Counted from the first letter of the stretch, positions 10,409 to 22,821 are shown. The stretch: DNA of 64,000 nucleotides from Ailanthus altissimus (GCA_946807835.1 OX327702.1:16430001-16494000), one strand, 5' to 3'. The notes: generated by a model from the letters alone, not told the origin. Numbers and translations are program-made.

Positions 10409-13400
10409 TGTTGGAGATGGTTCTTATATGCCATTCCAATTAATAGTAATCATTTTGATAATAATCGTTAATTCATAATTATATGGTAAGAAGCTTGTAA
10501 CATTTACATATATTGTAGATCTAAAAGAGTTTAGATCTGATCCAAATGAGTTTGGGTTAGTACTAAAAGTTAGTAATTCTAAAAGTTAGAGCCTTATCTG
10601 AAATTAGACAAAGACCTGAGAATATATTAGTAATGACATGTTGCAAAAAGTTGCAAATGGTGATAAGAAATGTCATTATGCAGTATGTTCTCGAAAAACA
10701 TGGTTCTTTATCTATGGTTACTGACATGGGTCGATCAGTACTCATTTTGAATTAGTGTATGTCTATATCTGGATTGTCCAGATAGTTAATCTTAGCAAAC
10801 CATGGGCTTAGTGGAAGCTTATATAGGCATACATGTATTCAGTGAGGACTGGGTACTAAATAGACTTATAAAGACCTTCAGCAAACATTCCATAGAGCTG
10901 TCAGTGGAGGCTCTTCTTAAGTTAAGTAGTATTCATGGTCTTTTAACCTAAGCGTCATGGTGGGCTTATGAGTGATCCACTATACTTTGGTTCCACGTAT
11001 TTCAAAAATCTTTTATGGTCTGACCGTTGGGTGTCGCTGAGTATGGTATGATGCTCATAGAGTCCGGTGTGTGTAGATATAGGATCCGTTAGCTCATATG
11101 GGTGAGTTATATATCTTGATGCTCTAAGATTTATATTTTAAGAAGTCTTTTGGTCAAAAGCACAAAGCCCCGAAGAAAATGAGTTTTTTATAAGGTTAAA
11201 CAATATCACAAAGGTGTTTGCAAATATTATTTTACAAAAATAGAAATCTGGAGATAAGTTCACGATTGAGCACAAAGAGATTTGACGGTGATGATCTATG
11301 TCTCTTCTCTTTCAGGATATAGATGACAAAATGGTTATACATATATGGTTTACCTCAACTTGTATGGTTAAATGCTTCATTCTGTAATATCCATAACGTG
11401 TGTATGAAGCATTGTTCATGAACTTGTAGAAGTGTTCCATAAGACAAACGGAGGTGAACCTAAAGAGTCTCACAATATGAAGTATACTTGTTGAACATTG
11501 TGGTAGCATGACAAATCGAACGGGTCGATTTAGGATGATTTTGAAAAGCAGGATATGTTTCAAGACCTCTTTGAAAGTGGGAAACATACTTTGTAAATGT
11601 TGCAAAGAGGTCTGTATTGCATGGCTAAAGGAATCTTGCTATATGGCACTTGTTTGACAAGTGGCACATGTAGCATTTGCATGATTAACTCTTGGCTTCA
11701 TTAAGTCATGTGTTAGTGGTAAGGCATTGAGATGATTATGTTGACAAAGCAAAAATGAGTGAATTCATTCATTCATTTAGAAATGAAGAATTCGAGAATG
11801 GAATAAAGAGAAATGGAGAGTTTTATTCTTTTATTTTTCTTAAGTTTTGAGAGAGAAAAAAAGAAATAGGTAAAGGAGAGGTTCTTTGGTTTTTTCCAAG
11901 TTTTATGACAGCAAAATAAACTTCTCCTCTTCTTCTCTCATGAATGGTATCTATAATGTATCAAAGAAAATTGAGAAAGAAAAATTGATTTTAGACAAGA
12001 GTTGTTCAAAATAATTATTCTATGAAAATTATTTCTAAGAATTATACAAGAGTTGTACGTATATATTCACCATCTCTATTTTTAGAAACAAATGTTTGTA
12101 TTCAAAGAGTTTGAATATATATTACTGAAAATGACAGGACCCTACTCGAGACCCTCTACTATAGATCCCAGCGGCCCTGCCGGGCACCCCGACGGAAGTT
12201 CCTCCGAACCTAACTGGGTATGTTGAGAAATTCTGCGAGGCAGACCCCTTTTTAATTCTTGTTACTACTAAGAAGATCTAGTAATATACATGAAAACGAC
12301 ATCTTAATTTTAAAAACAAACGGACAGAGTTTCCCTTGTTTTTCAAAATATTCATATAAACCTGCAAAGAAATTTCACTTCTAATTCCAACACATCTCAA
12401 TTCTACTAATTCGGACCTCCGGTCCTTTCTAAATCAAATCCAACACAACTCAATTATTTCGTTTAAATCACAAAATAAGCATAATCATAAAAAGTAAAAA
12501 CGATCATCATAAACTAGAAATCTCTTCTTCTTGATTCAACACATACTTATAAATATACATGCCTACAACTATTATGCATACAGTAAAGAGTGTTATTAGC
12601 ACATTTACATGTACAAAAATTATCTTTAGATTCGGCCCACTACTCAACAATAGGAGAATCAGCAGCTTGCGTTCCGAGAGCTGCACCTGGGAAAGGGGTT
12701 TAAAAACACAAAACATAAAACGGGTGAGCTAAAGGAGCTCAGTGAGTGTAAATGAGATTTCAATTACAAGAACATTATACAAAGATAGCAATTTCTAAAG
12801 TACATGCACAAATTATGCCTCTAAAACGGATGTAAAACTGTAAACAGTTTCTAATATCATATGCTAATAAAATCTTGCCGAGCGAGTTTTATCTACATCT
12901 TTGGAAACTATATTCAAAATCTGTATAACATAATAACTGATGTGTGCATATAAATACATAAATGCTATCGGTAAATCGAAAACTAGTAAAATCTTCGCTC
13001 GGCCATTTTCTTTCTAAACTGTACCAATGGTAACCTTAAAGCTCTATACCCACGCAGCGACTCAACTAGCACCGCATACGTGAGTAGGTCATGGGGCACC
13101 TCAACTAGCAGCACCCACAGTGACATCTCAAGACATCTCACTGGCTACGCAGCGGAATCCTACATCGCATGCATATAGCGAGACAATATCCCGTACACAT
13201 AGAGCGACTCACATGACTCGACATCCCAACTTTCCGGAGTTAGTGACACACCCCCAAGACCTGCCCATGTGCACGGGATATACCGACCGGGTCTAATACA
13301 ATCATCACCACTATAATCTGAGGGTACCAATGGCCTTAAAAACAAATGCATAAATTTTAAAACTGTTTCAAAAATCGATCATGTAAAAGCATATCTATGA

Positions 13401-15249
13401 ATATATCAAGATCATAAATCATGTTTATGCATCGAAAGCTCATAAAACATACATAGTCATTGTACGAAAACATAATAACCAAAAAGTAAAAGAAATGGCA
13501 GATTTCCACTCACAACCGCTCCGCGCTCAATTTCGCTCCCGATTTCTACTCCCGTTAACGCTCTCGGTTATCTTCACCTACGCGCCATAAATAACATTTA
13601 GAACCAAATCGAACACTAGAATCTCATTTAACTACTAAATGCCCTAATCGGCATACAAAGCCTGGATGTAAACTACTTTCCGATTTTTAATTACGGAGCC
13701 ATAATCGAAACTAACTCACCATCCGGCGCCCTGAAAATTATTGAACACCTTATAATTTGATTGGACATACTTGCCCTTCACCTTTCCAACATGGACAATT
13801 ATGTCCCATTTTCTTCATTTTTGGGTTTTTCCATCAACCATATACATTCAATTCATAATATGCATCATTTACACACAACAATTCAATCAAAACACCACTC
13901 AATTCCTAACTTCCCTAAAGTGGCAGAATTTCACCCTAGGTTCCAACACATTCCTTTTCTCAATTTCTTGTTCCAATTACAACAAAATCATGTCAATTTC
14001 ATTCTAAAGCCCTAATTACAACCAATTGAAATCTCTACAACAAAATCACCAAAAACCCTAATTCTCACCTTGCCAATTTCTTCAAATTGATGACTCCTTC
14101 AAGCTCCACACTAGAATTCAACTCAATCTAAGCCAAGAATACACATAAGAACATCAATTAAAACATTCTTGAAATCTCACTTATCAAACTCATAAAAGAT
14201 GCTTTTCTTACCTCTTTTTTTTTTTGAATTTCCACTAATAGAGACTTCAATTGAGCTTAGGGATTGGTTTGTAATCTTAATTTGGCTTAATTACACATGA
14301 AAAATCATGAAAAAAAATTTGAATAGTCACTGTAGCAGCACCCCCCTTTGAAGCTCGAATTTCTCTCTTTTTTTTTTGGCTAAGTGTTGGTTTTGATCTC
14401 TCTTCAAATTTCTACACACTTCTAACATATATATAGTGCTCCCTCAATTTACCATTTTGCCCTTCAACTTACTTAAAACTTCTAATTTGCCATTAGTTAA
14501 AAACTAATTATGTAATTAGTTCATTTGTAACTATCTAGTTAGAATAGTTCAAAGAACTAACTAGAACTTCCAACTTGGCAATCCATGAGATTTCTTCTAT
14601 TGGTCCATTCTCTAATATATGGATTATGTTTCTCAACAAAGACTTGTTGCATTCATAACCCTTAAATAAAAATTCATGTAGTAAATTAGAATTTTCTTTT
14701 CCAAGCCAATAGAGAAAAATTTTAAAAATATTCTAGAGTCGTCCGGCGCACCGATCGAGTGTGAAATTACCAAATTATGTATAATATCTCTCACGTGCAC
14801 TATAAAGGGAATATTTCTAATAGGGTTAAAATTGAGTAACCCTACGGTGTCTTATTTGTTCTATACCGAAATCTAGGCGCCAATACTACTAATAGGGATT
14901 GGATATTACAGAAAATGCTAAATCAAAGCTACTATTCTAGATTCATAATCCCATCGAACTATTATGGAGTAGAATTATTCAAGAATACACTTCAAGGAGA
15001 GCTCTACATTTGGAGATTAAAAACCTTGAAGTTTTGTAAAGCTACCGTCATTAGGTTAGTGTTCTTTATATGTTATTTTAGTATAATTGTTTATTATTTA
15101 TAAATTTTTATAATAGTAATACATATGCATATATGTGATATATATGTTTAATTATATTAATTGAGTATATTTTGTTAACATGTTTCTGCTGCATATTATA
15201 AATTTTTAAAATTACATATACACTCTTAAATCATACACTCAACTCAACA
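10409..15249 (+). repeat. LTR E, TGTTGG-type family (interrupted)
   Basis: Begins TGTTGGAGATGG, like the intact family member at 35583, and follows the family for about 1.7 kb. It is interrupted by a Tekay-type solo LTR (12132-14910), then resumes at 14916 and ends near 15249 in ACTCAACA, next to Tat integrase sequence. It starts inside LTR D. I could not find a convincing target duplication for it. Confidence 0.65.
12132..14910 (-). mobile_element. Solo LTR, Tekay/Del-type, with GAAAA target duplication
   Basis: A 2779 bp unit is flanked by GAAAA at 12127-12131 and 14911-14915. On the minus strand it starts TGTAATATCC and ends GGGTCCTGTCA, the kind of terminus typical of Del/Tekay chromovirus LTRs. 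No internal coding region is present. Open frames at 13761-14015 lie inside it and look incidental. Confidence 0.75.
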
Positions 15250-15253
15250 AGAA

Positions 15254-16498
15254 GAACCATCACCTTGGAAATAGCCTACGTAGAAACAAACTCTTCTTGA
15301 AACTGGATGACTTCTTACTTAGAATACCTGAAGGATGGTAGACTTCTAGATGACAAAGAAGAAACATAAAAGCTAAAAAGAAAAGCAAAATAGTTTGCCC
15401 TTCACGAGGAAGCGCTTTACAGGAAGGCATTTTCAAGAGTGTACCTCAAATGCGTACTCGAGGAGAAAGGACAAAAGATACTGAAAGAAGTACATGAAGG
15501 AACATGAGGAAACAATTCCAATGGACGGACACTAACACACAAGATTCCAAGGCAAGGATACTACTGGCCCACACTCAAGAATGAAGCTTTAGACTATATT
15601 AAGAAATGTGAAAAGTTTTAAAAACATACTCCACTAATACACCTCCCTTTAGATAACTTGTACATAGTTTCTAGTCTTTGGTGCTTTATCCAATAATGGA
15701 CAAACATTGTTAGACCACTATTTATAACTATGAGGGGAAAAAGATCATTTATGTTAAAACAATATCACGAGGTCAAAATTGAAGAAGTTCCTTTGAGTCA
15801 ACATCATAACAAGATTTGGGATGTCACATATACTTATGTCAGACAATGAAAGGCAATTCACCAATAGCATAGTGATAGCCTTTTGCAAAATATACAAAAT
15901 CAAACAAAAGTTCTCCTCTATGAGTTGTCCATAAGGAAACAAGCAGATAGATATCACAAAATAAGAAAATCTTCACGTCCTTAAAAAATAGACTTGAATG
16001 AAAGAAGCGAAAGTCGCTAAAAGAGCTACCGAAAGTCTTATGGGCATACAGAACAAATTCTAAAAAATTCACTAAAAACTCACCCTATGCACTAGTGTAT
16101 GGAACAGAAGCTATATTGTCGATTGAAGCATTCCCTCCAAACCTATAATTGAAGATGGTGAACTTATAGCTGAATGACGAAGCTTTAACTCTTGCAAAAA
16201 ACTTATCAGATAAAACTTGAGACATTGTCGCGATCCACGTAGTAATATACAAGAAAAGGATAAAGAAGCAATAAGAATAGAAAGTCAAGACGTGAACCAT
16301 CACGATGGGAACCAAGTACTAAGGGAAGCCCTAAATATCAATAGAGAAAAAAACACAGGCAAAATGAGTGAGACATGGGAAGGACCTTACAAAATTGTAA
16401 AGAAACTATATCAAGAAGCATACATGCTACAAACTATAGAATGGAAAGATATACCAACCCTATGGAACATATCGAAACTAAAAATATTTTATATCTAA
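15254..16498 (+). pseudogene. Tat-type Ty3/gypsy integrase remnant
   Basis: The + strand starts with NWMTSYLEYLKDGRLLDDKE, followed by a decayed EEALYRKAF segment. At about 15500-15620 is the integrase zinc region (EVHEGTxGNN, LTHKIPRQGYYWPTLKN, then DYIKKCEKF). The integrase tail at 16364-16498 reads KMSETWEGPYKIVKK and ends DIPTLWNISKLKIFYI, a pattern common to Tat/Ogre/Retand integrases. The catalytic core between them is badly eroded, with several stops. The reverse transcriptase part is missing on the left, where LTR E has been inserted. With the repeats and antisense ORF downstream, this marks the body of one large Tat-type element. Confidence 0.8.
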
Positions 16499-16555
16499 GA
16501 GAATAATTTTCATATTTTTAATAAAGATTTTTGAATGGAACTACGACACTAACAA

Positions 16556-17755
16556 TTAAACAGGTGATATAGGACTAAAATACCTAGTACCTTTCCCTTA
16601 CGATTGAAAAACATAACCCAGAGGAATTAGAGTACTTAATACCTTAGCTCCCGAGAAAAAATAACCCAAATGGATTAGAGTACCTAGTATCTTTCCTTTG
16701 CAAGAAAACGTAACCCAAAGGGATTGGAATAACTAATACCTTCCTTTCGAGAGGAACAGTAAAGACTGGAGTACCTAATACCTTCCCTTCGAAAGAAAAA
16801 TAATTGGAAAGGATTGGGGTACTTAGTATCTTTATTTCAAAAAGAAAACAAGCATAAAAAGGACCGAGAGGAAAGAAGTATCAACCACCTTCCTCTGGCT
16901 CTTTAACACAAAATAACCTTAAAAAAAAGGACCGAGAAGAAAGAAGTACCAACCACCTTCCTCTTACCCCTTAACAGAGAACAAGGACGAGGGACGTGGG
17001 TACTAGTATCTTTACTCTAGACAGAAAGCAAGCGCTAAAATGGATTGGAAAGAAAGAGGTTCCAACCATCTTCCTTTCATTCCTTAGTGGCAAATGAAAA
17101 GCTACAAAATATCATAATTCCAGAAATAGAAAAAGGTTCAAGAGAGAGATAAGGTTCCCACCGCCTTCTTTTCGTTCATTATCAATATTCAGAATTCCAA
17201 AAATAGAAAAAAAATTTAGAGGAAGAAGTTTTCATTGCTTTTCTCTCTCCCCTTAGTAGCATTCATAGTTCCAAAAAATAGAAAAAGGTTTGAGAGGGAA
17301 AAGGTTCCCATTGTCTTCCTCCCACGCTTTGGTAGCATTCAAAATTTCAAAACAAAAAAGGTTTGAGATGGAGAAGTTTTCACTACCTTCTTCTTACTTC
17401 TTAGCAGTATTTAGAGTTCTAGAAATAGAAAAAGGTTCAAGAGGGAGATGGTTCTTATGCCTTTATTTGTTCCCTCGGCAACATTCAGAATTTCAGAAAC
17501 AAAAAAAGGTTTAAGATGGAGAAGGTTTCTACACCTTCCTTTTGCCCCTCGGTAATGTTCAAAATTCCAAAAATAGAAAAATGTTTGATAAATAGAAGGT
17601 TTTCATCGCCTTCCTCTCGCTCCTTAATAGCATTCAAAATTTCGGAAACAAAAAAAAGAATTGAGAGAAAGAAGGTTTCCACAAACCTTCCTTTCACCTA
17701 TTACAAACATTCAAAGTTCTAGAAACTTAAGAATAAAGAAAAGTTCCTAAACAAG
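16556..17755 (+). repeat. Diverged tandem repeats downstream of Tat integrase
   Basis: Three consecutive repeat families: about 60 bp units at 16560-16860 (GATTAGAGTACCTAGTACC cores), about 70 bp units at 16860-17090 (GGACCGAGAGGAAAGAAGTA cores), and about 75 bp units at 17100-17720 (AGAAATAGAAAAAGGTTCAA cores with a CCTTC-rich part). Long tandem arrays between integrase and the 3' end are a known feature of Tat and Ogre elements. Short open frames here follow the repeat period and are not genes. Confidence 0.8.
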
Positions 17756-18239
17756 CAAAAGCATCCAAATATCAAGAAAAAGCAAGTAAAGATCAACAAA
17801 GTATATTACATTGAAGATGATCAAAATACAGGATTGTTCAGAATATACAAGGCAAAAAAAGAAATTAAAAAAAGGGTTTTTATTTATTGTTTCCAACATC
17901 ATCCCCAAAGATGGAAACAGTATTAAGATTCACCTCAGAACCTTCCTTTCCTATAAAGTTGTAGTTAATATGATAAGGATCATTCTCATAATATTTCACA
18001 GACCAACCCTATACAAATTGAGCTTCAGATTATAATCTTTAAGAAGCTCATGATAAATAAAAGGCTTCTTCCCAAATCTAAACCATCTGTGGAAGCTCAG
18101 AGTCGAAGAAAGAGTTACGAGTCTTTTGTTACATGATGTTGAAAATAAACTTTTAGAGTCCCGTTACGAGTCTTTCACTGGTCATTCAGTGTCATTTCCA
18201 TGCTCTGACTCACCTTCAAGGCCACCTTAAGCTTTGGAC
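17756..18239. other. Spacer between Tat repeats and antisense ORF
   Basis: No gene recognised. Part of the decayed Tat-type element. Confidence 0.4.
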
Positions 18240-20023
18240 CTTACATTTGGAAGCCTTAAGCAGATCAGCACTAATGGCTGCATGATTGGTAAACTCTCAC
18301 AGCTCATCATTCTTTTTCATGATTTCATAGTTAACAATAGCTAACGCCTCCTCAAGCTTACTAATATTAGTGTAAGAGTGTGTAGAACCCATCAACACCT
18401 TGGTCCACCAGTTGGATGACACCTCAGAGCCACTAGCATCCCAACACATAATTCTTAGGTTACCTACGCCCCCAAGGATGTGAACCCCCGTCCCTATCTC
18501 CATAGAGGCCTTATAGGCCTTTAGAGGTTCATCCTTGTACCCATCAGGCTAACCATCCTGATGGGTACAAGGACGAACCTCTAAGGCCTATAAGGCCTCC
18601 ATGGAGATAAAGGCAGGGGTTCGATTCCTTAGGGGCGCAGGTAACCTGAATAATTATGTGTTGGGACACCGGTGGCTCTGAGGTGTCATCCAGCCGATGG
18701 ACCAAGGAGTTGGTGGGTCCTATACACTCTGACACTTAGAACCTAGAGAGTCTTTGAAAGACCAAATATTATCATTTTTGCTTTCTACGAAACTCATCCT
18801 AGCTTCCTTGGCAAATAGCAAAGACGAAAACTCTTTTCGCTTCTAAACCAACATCTTAATAGAAGCCTTCCACTTAGAAACCTCTACAGTAAGGTCAGCA
18901 ATAGCCTTCTAGAGACCCTCTATCATTGACTTGTCTTTTTAGCTAGCATAAAGCTTCTTCAACTCTTCATCTATCATTGAAACCTCAATCCGATACAGGA
19001 GGTTCTGGCTCTCTATAAGCATATTATCTTCCTTTGCACCATCTAACTCTTGTTGGAACCTTCTCAACCCCTTTATAGTCGCCCATAACTCCTTCTTATA
19101 AGCCTTTATTATTATTGTTGAGTCTTAAAGAGTGTGCAAAAAAAAAGAGAAATTATTACACTTACTAATAAAGAAGCAGAGAACTCACAAAAGTTAAGAA
19201 AACCTACCATAAGAATGAAAGGATAACTCTTTTTCTTTCAATTCGCAGCAGACATGTTGGGGATCAGCTTCAAATCCCTCTGGTGAACAAGTGGCCCAGA
19301 ATTATCGCTAAAGTTTCCTCATTAATCCAAAGAAGATTCACTTCTCAAATGACTTCTATATTTATCTTCTAGAAATGAGGGCGAAACCTAAGGCTGACCC
19401 CAAGCTTCTCTTTATGAACCTTTTGTGTTTCTTCAAAGGAAGCCAGTCTAAAACCAACTTTCTTTCCCTTCCCTTTCTTCGAGTATGCAAAAGAAGAAAG
19501 ACCTAAACCAGCCACTCCACCAAGAGAGGAAGACAGTACCATCCTTTCAGGTGCCATAAAGGCATTACCTTCTTTTCTTGCTTTCATTTCTATAAGGGGA
19601 GTATGACCCTTAGAGTTAGCATTCATGCTAACAGCTTCCTCTGAGCAAAGAAAATGACAAGATAAGATTATGAAGGACCAAGTAAATAAGAAAGTAAAGA
19701 AAGAAAGAAATATACATAAAGGAAAAGAAAAAAAAATTCTTTACCTAAAGGCACAAAACTCTCAATCGAAGAATCAACAAGAAATTGAAAGCTACCCTCC
19801 ACACCAGAATAAGCTGAACCCCCCGACCAGCAGAAGATTCTTATAGAGGAGCATCATAAGGCTCAAATTTAACTTTAGGACTCATCAGAACCTTAGGAAT
19901 ATTAATAGAAATTCCAGTTGGTTCTGAAGCCACCTCAGAGCCATTAGGGGTAGAAAACTTGTAGTACTTGGAAACAGATAACCTCTTTAATGGCCTTCGT
20001 TAACGGGGAACCTATCCTATCTT
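18240..20023 (-). pseudogene. Antisense ORF (aORF) of the Tat element, segment 3
   Basis: Read on the minus strand this is decayed protein-coding sequence, continuing from 34635-34442. Just inside the LTR A junction it has KRLSVSKYYKFSTPNG, then EVASEPTGISINIPK and MSPKVKFEPYDAPL. Farther on comes a charged, helical, coiled-coil-like part with KGLRRFQQELDGAKEDN and RIEVSMIDEELKKLY, and after the foldback insertion SKLEEALAIVNYEIMKKNDEL. Stops and frameshifts are frequent. An additional antisense ORF between pol and the 3' LTR is known from Tat-lineage elements, and position and strand fit that. Function of such ORFs is not established. Confidence 0.6.
18369..18738. mobile_element. Foldback element with ~180 bp inverted arms
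   Basis: Left arm 18369-18548 and right arm 18557-18738 are imperfect inverted copies separated by 8 bases, so the whole 370 bp can fold into one hairpin. It interrupts the coiled-coil frame of the aORF. The right arm contains GGTTCGATTCC (18618-18628), which matches the RNA polymerase III B-box consensus, so the arms may be two SINE-like units joined head to head. A foldback MITE is the alternative. No target duplication was identified. Confidence 0.75.
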
Positions 20024-21090
20024 TATTAGGATTGTGCCTACGTGTCATCCTAGTTTTGTATAAATATTTGATATCTATACATTGTATTTTTGTTATATTG
20101 CTAATTACTTCTTAATAATATGGTTCAATGCTTGTTTCACTACAGACTTTGTATTATTTAAAGGAGTTTAGATAAGGTCTAAAGGAGTTTAGACCAGTGC
20201 TAAGAGTTAGCAAATATTTCAAGAGTTGGAACATTGTCTGTAACGGGACAAAGACCTTAGAATATGCTTATAATGACATAATTGCAAGAGTTGTAATAGG
20301 TTGCTAGGATGTGTCATTATGCAAGCATGTTCTTAAATATATTATTTCTGATCTATTACTGACGCGGGTTGATGAATACATGAAAATGCATGTTGTTAAA
20401 AGATTCAATCACCATTTAATGTCACCAATTTTAGTATTTTCTGTATTTTTAGCTTGAAATAAAGTGTTCTCCTTAAATTGTGATTAATGAATGTTATTTG
20501 GACAGGTTTAGGTAAATTGGACATAACTCTCAATGTAGAAATCGAAATGAAGAAATTCTTGAACCTGGTGCAACATGACTCAATCTTACACAAATTTGAA
20601 GAATAGTGGAAAAGCCAAATCCAACATGTTATGGGCCAAAAATTGAGATACAACAGAATCGGACTACAACTCTTATCCAGCTTGATCCAACTCACGTATT
20701 TGGACCGTATCTCCAAAAATACGTACTCAATTGGTATAATTCTTGAAGCTGTGAATTTCTGACTTAACTATCAACAACTCGTATGTTTATGGTAAAGTCC
20801 AAATCAGCCGTTATCATGGACCAAATCGCATTGCAAGTGGGTAAAATGGTTGTTGGCCGAATTCTGGTGTATCTTTGGAATTTTGCTCATATCTCATTGG
20901 ACACTCATCCAATTTGCATGAAATCAGTGCCTATGGAAAGAAGAGTCAAAATTCTACAACTTTCATGTCGGTCGCAGAAGCTGAATTGATCATTTACATT
21001 ATCAAAAACGTGCTGCAAGTGGATACACGAGTTATTGACTTAAAATTATTGAAGATTGATGTCATCCATGACATATGTCCATTCATTGCC

Positions 21091-21097
21091 TATATAA
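21091..21097 (+). promoter_or_regulatory. TATA box of the 5' LTR promoter
   Basis: TATATAA in a GC-flanked context (GCCTATATAAGGAGACCC), about 720 bp into the LTR. It is the best TATA match in the LTR, and the same box lies at 31952-31958 in the 3' LTR. Transcription would be expected to start about 30 bases downstream. Confidence 0.7.
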
Positions 21098-21409
21098 GGA
21101 GACCCTTAGGACGTTTTTAATAGACAATTTTCTCTCTTCTTTTATTCTCATTAACATGTATTGTAATTTAGGCTAGAGTTCCTAGCAAGGCTAAGAGATG
21201 AACTTTTATGTGTAGTAAATCTACTTCCATGCTTTGATTCGGTGTCAAGAGCTATAAATGTTGTAAGTTTGGTTTTGATTAAACTCTTATCTATTTTATT
21301 ATCTATAATCCAGAGGTTATAATTCTCATGTCTCATATATGTTCAGTCATGCTTTTCTTATGTGATTCATGTTGATTTATAATTGTTACTGGTTATATTG
21401 TTTTATATG

Positions 21410-21550
21410 TTAATCTTTTACTGCAATATTGTCAATTTGATATATTGTCGATCTTGGATAACATGTAAGGGCAATAAATGTTTGATATTCAAGTTAATCT
21501 TTTACTGCAATATTGTCAAAATGATATATTGTCGATCTTAGATAACTTGT
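21410..21550 (+). repeat. 84 bp direct duplication inside the LTR
   Basis: The stretch beginning TTAATCTTTTACTGCAATAT at about 21410 is repeated from 21494 with few changes. The same pair occurs in the 3' LTR near 32271 and 32355. It lies downstream of the TATA box, so it would be transcribed. Confidence 0.8.
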
Positions 21551-21931
21551 ATAAATAACATGATGTGTGTTAATGCTTGCAAAGAGTTTAACTAAATCAA
21601 TTACATGTGTTATCAAATGTGCTATATATTACATACCTTCCGATTGATTGTTTGGGATGTGAAACTTTCAGTTGAGTTATAAATATCGAATCAAAGTATA
21701 GAGTAGATTTATAAAGCATAATTGTGATTCTCAAAGCCTTGCTTAAATCATCATAAGACATTTTCCTCAATTCATAGACAATTCTATCTCATCCGTTTAA
21801 ATCAATTAACCCTTTGCTACTGCTTTAATATTTTACTTCACTAACCTATTTTGCCAAGAGCTTCCTCGTGGGATCGACACCTCAATCTATACTGCGATAG
21901 CCGCGTTATATTTTGAGCGTAAACAAAAATT

Positions 21932-21948
21932 TGGCGCCGTTGCCGGGG
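21932..21948 (+). other. Primer binding site, tRNA-Asp
   Basis: TGGCGCCGTTGCCGGGG, 6 bases after the LTR, is complementary to the 3' end of plant tRNA-Asp(GUC) including the CCA tail, over 17 bases. This primer is characteristic of Athila-lineage elements. Confidence 0.92.
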
Positions 21949-22065
21949 AAGCACACTAAGCGAAAGTTGGTTGCGATTATAAATACTAAAGTGGTAACTT
22001 TGTATATTTTCTTTTCTTTGCAAAATCTTAGTTTTATTTCCTTTGTTGTAATTTATTTATTATTC

Positions 22066-22611
22066 ATGGTTGGTTCTACCACCTAATTTATTTTGTTTTC
22101 TTTAGTTAATTTGTTATATTTTATATTATCTTAATGGCTGGTTTTACCGCCTAATTAGTTTATTTTCTTTTATCTATTTATCGCACTTTATTTTCTTTAG
22201 TTTATTTATTGCACTTTTTTTTATGGCTGGTTTTACCGCCTAACTTCGTTCACTTTCTTTTATTTATTTATTGTACTTTTTTTAGTTAATTTGTTGTATT
22301 TTCTTTTTATTTTGAGGCTGGTTCTACCGCCTAACTTAGTTTCTTTATTTCTTATTGTACTTTATTTATTTATTGCACTTTTTTTTTTATTGTACTTTAT
22401 TTTCATTTTCTTTTACGTATTTATTGCACTTTATTTACTTTAGTTAACATGTTGTATTTTCTTTTTATGGCCGGTTCTACCGCCTAACCTTTTATTTATT
22501 TACTTATTGTATTTTCTTTTTATTATTTATTTATTGTACTTTTTTTTTCGTACTTTATAGTATTTTGTTTAGTTATTGTATTTATATTTTATGGTTGGTC
22601 TTACCACCTAA
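22066..22611 (+). repeat. Six copies of a 7-codon mini-ORF motif in the leader
   Basis: A 21 base motif occurs at 22066, 22134, 22223, 22314, 22467 and 22591, separated by T-rich spacers of 47 to 132 bases. Five copies are complete reading frames from ATG to TAA, encoding MVGSTT, MAGFTA, MAGFTA, MAGSTA and MVGLTT. The copy at 22314 has GAG instead of ATG but keeps the frame and stop. All lie between the primer site and the gag start, so they are upstream ORFs of the genomic RNA. Confidence 0.85.
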
Positions 22612-22773
22612 CTTATTTCTATTTCTTGTTGTGTTTATTCCACTTCTTAATTTTCCTTAAGCATTTCTTTCCTTAAAAAAAAAAAAAAATTAGGATGTAT
22701 GCATCGACCTAGAGACAAACGAGGAAGATTTGTGAGAGAACTAGAACTAGAACTAGAACCACTCCCATAATTT

Positions 22774-22779
22774 GTAAGT
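22774..22779 (+). other. Candidate splice donor before gag
   Basis: GTAAGT, the plant 5' splice-site consensus, 48 bases before the gag ATG. Together with the acceptor at 28238 it would remove gag-pol. The exon bases before it (TTT) are not optimal. Confidence 0.45.
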
Positions 22780-22821
22780 GAAGAGAATTCACCTTCTAGT
22801 TCATCTTGTAATTCTAACACA

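Larger units (their letters stand above)
20370..21925 (+). repeat. 5' LTR of the Athila element
   Basis: TGATGAATAC to GAGCGTAAACA, 1556 bp, with TG...CA ends. Same length as the 3' LTR, with no indels and 4 substitutions by eye. An internal 84 bp direct duplication starts at about 21410 and 21494. Open frames inside it recur in both LTRs simply because the LTRs are copies. Confidence 0.97.

Noticed and set aside
13761..14015. Overlapping open frames of 78 and 84 codons
   Set aside because: They lie inside the Tekay-type solo LTR, overlap in two frames and have no recognisable domain.
17290..17722. Open frames in the Tat repeat region
   Set aside because: They follow the tandem repeat period and occur on both strands.
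20405..21336. Four open frames of 61-103 codons recurring exactly at 31266-32197
   Set aside because: They lie within the two LTRs of the same element and repeat because the LTRs are copies. No domain, and they overlap on both strands.
22066..22611. CRISPR-like or minisatellite array in the leader
   Set aside because: Spacing is irregular (68 to 153 bases) and the spacers are low-complexity T-rich, so it is neither CRISPR nor a regular satellite.
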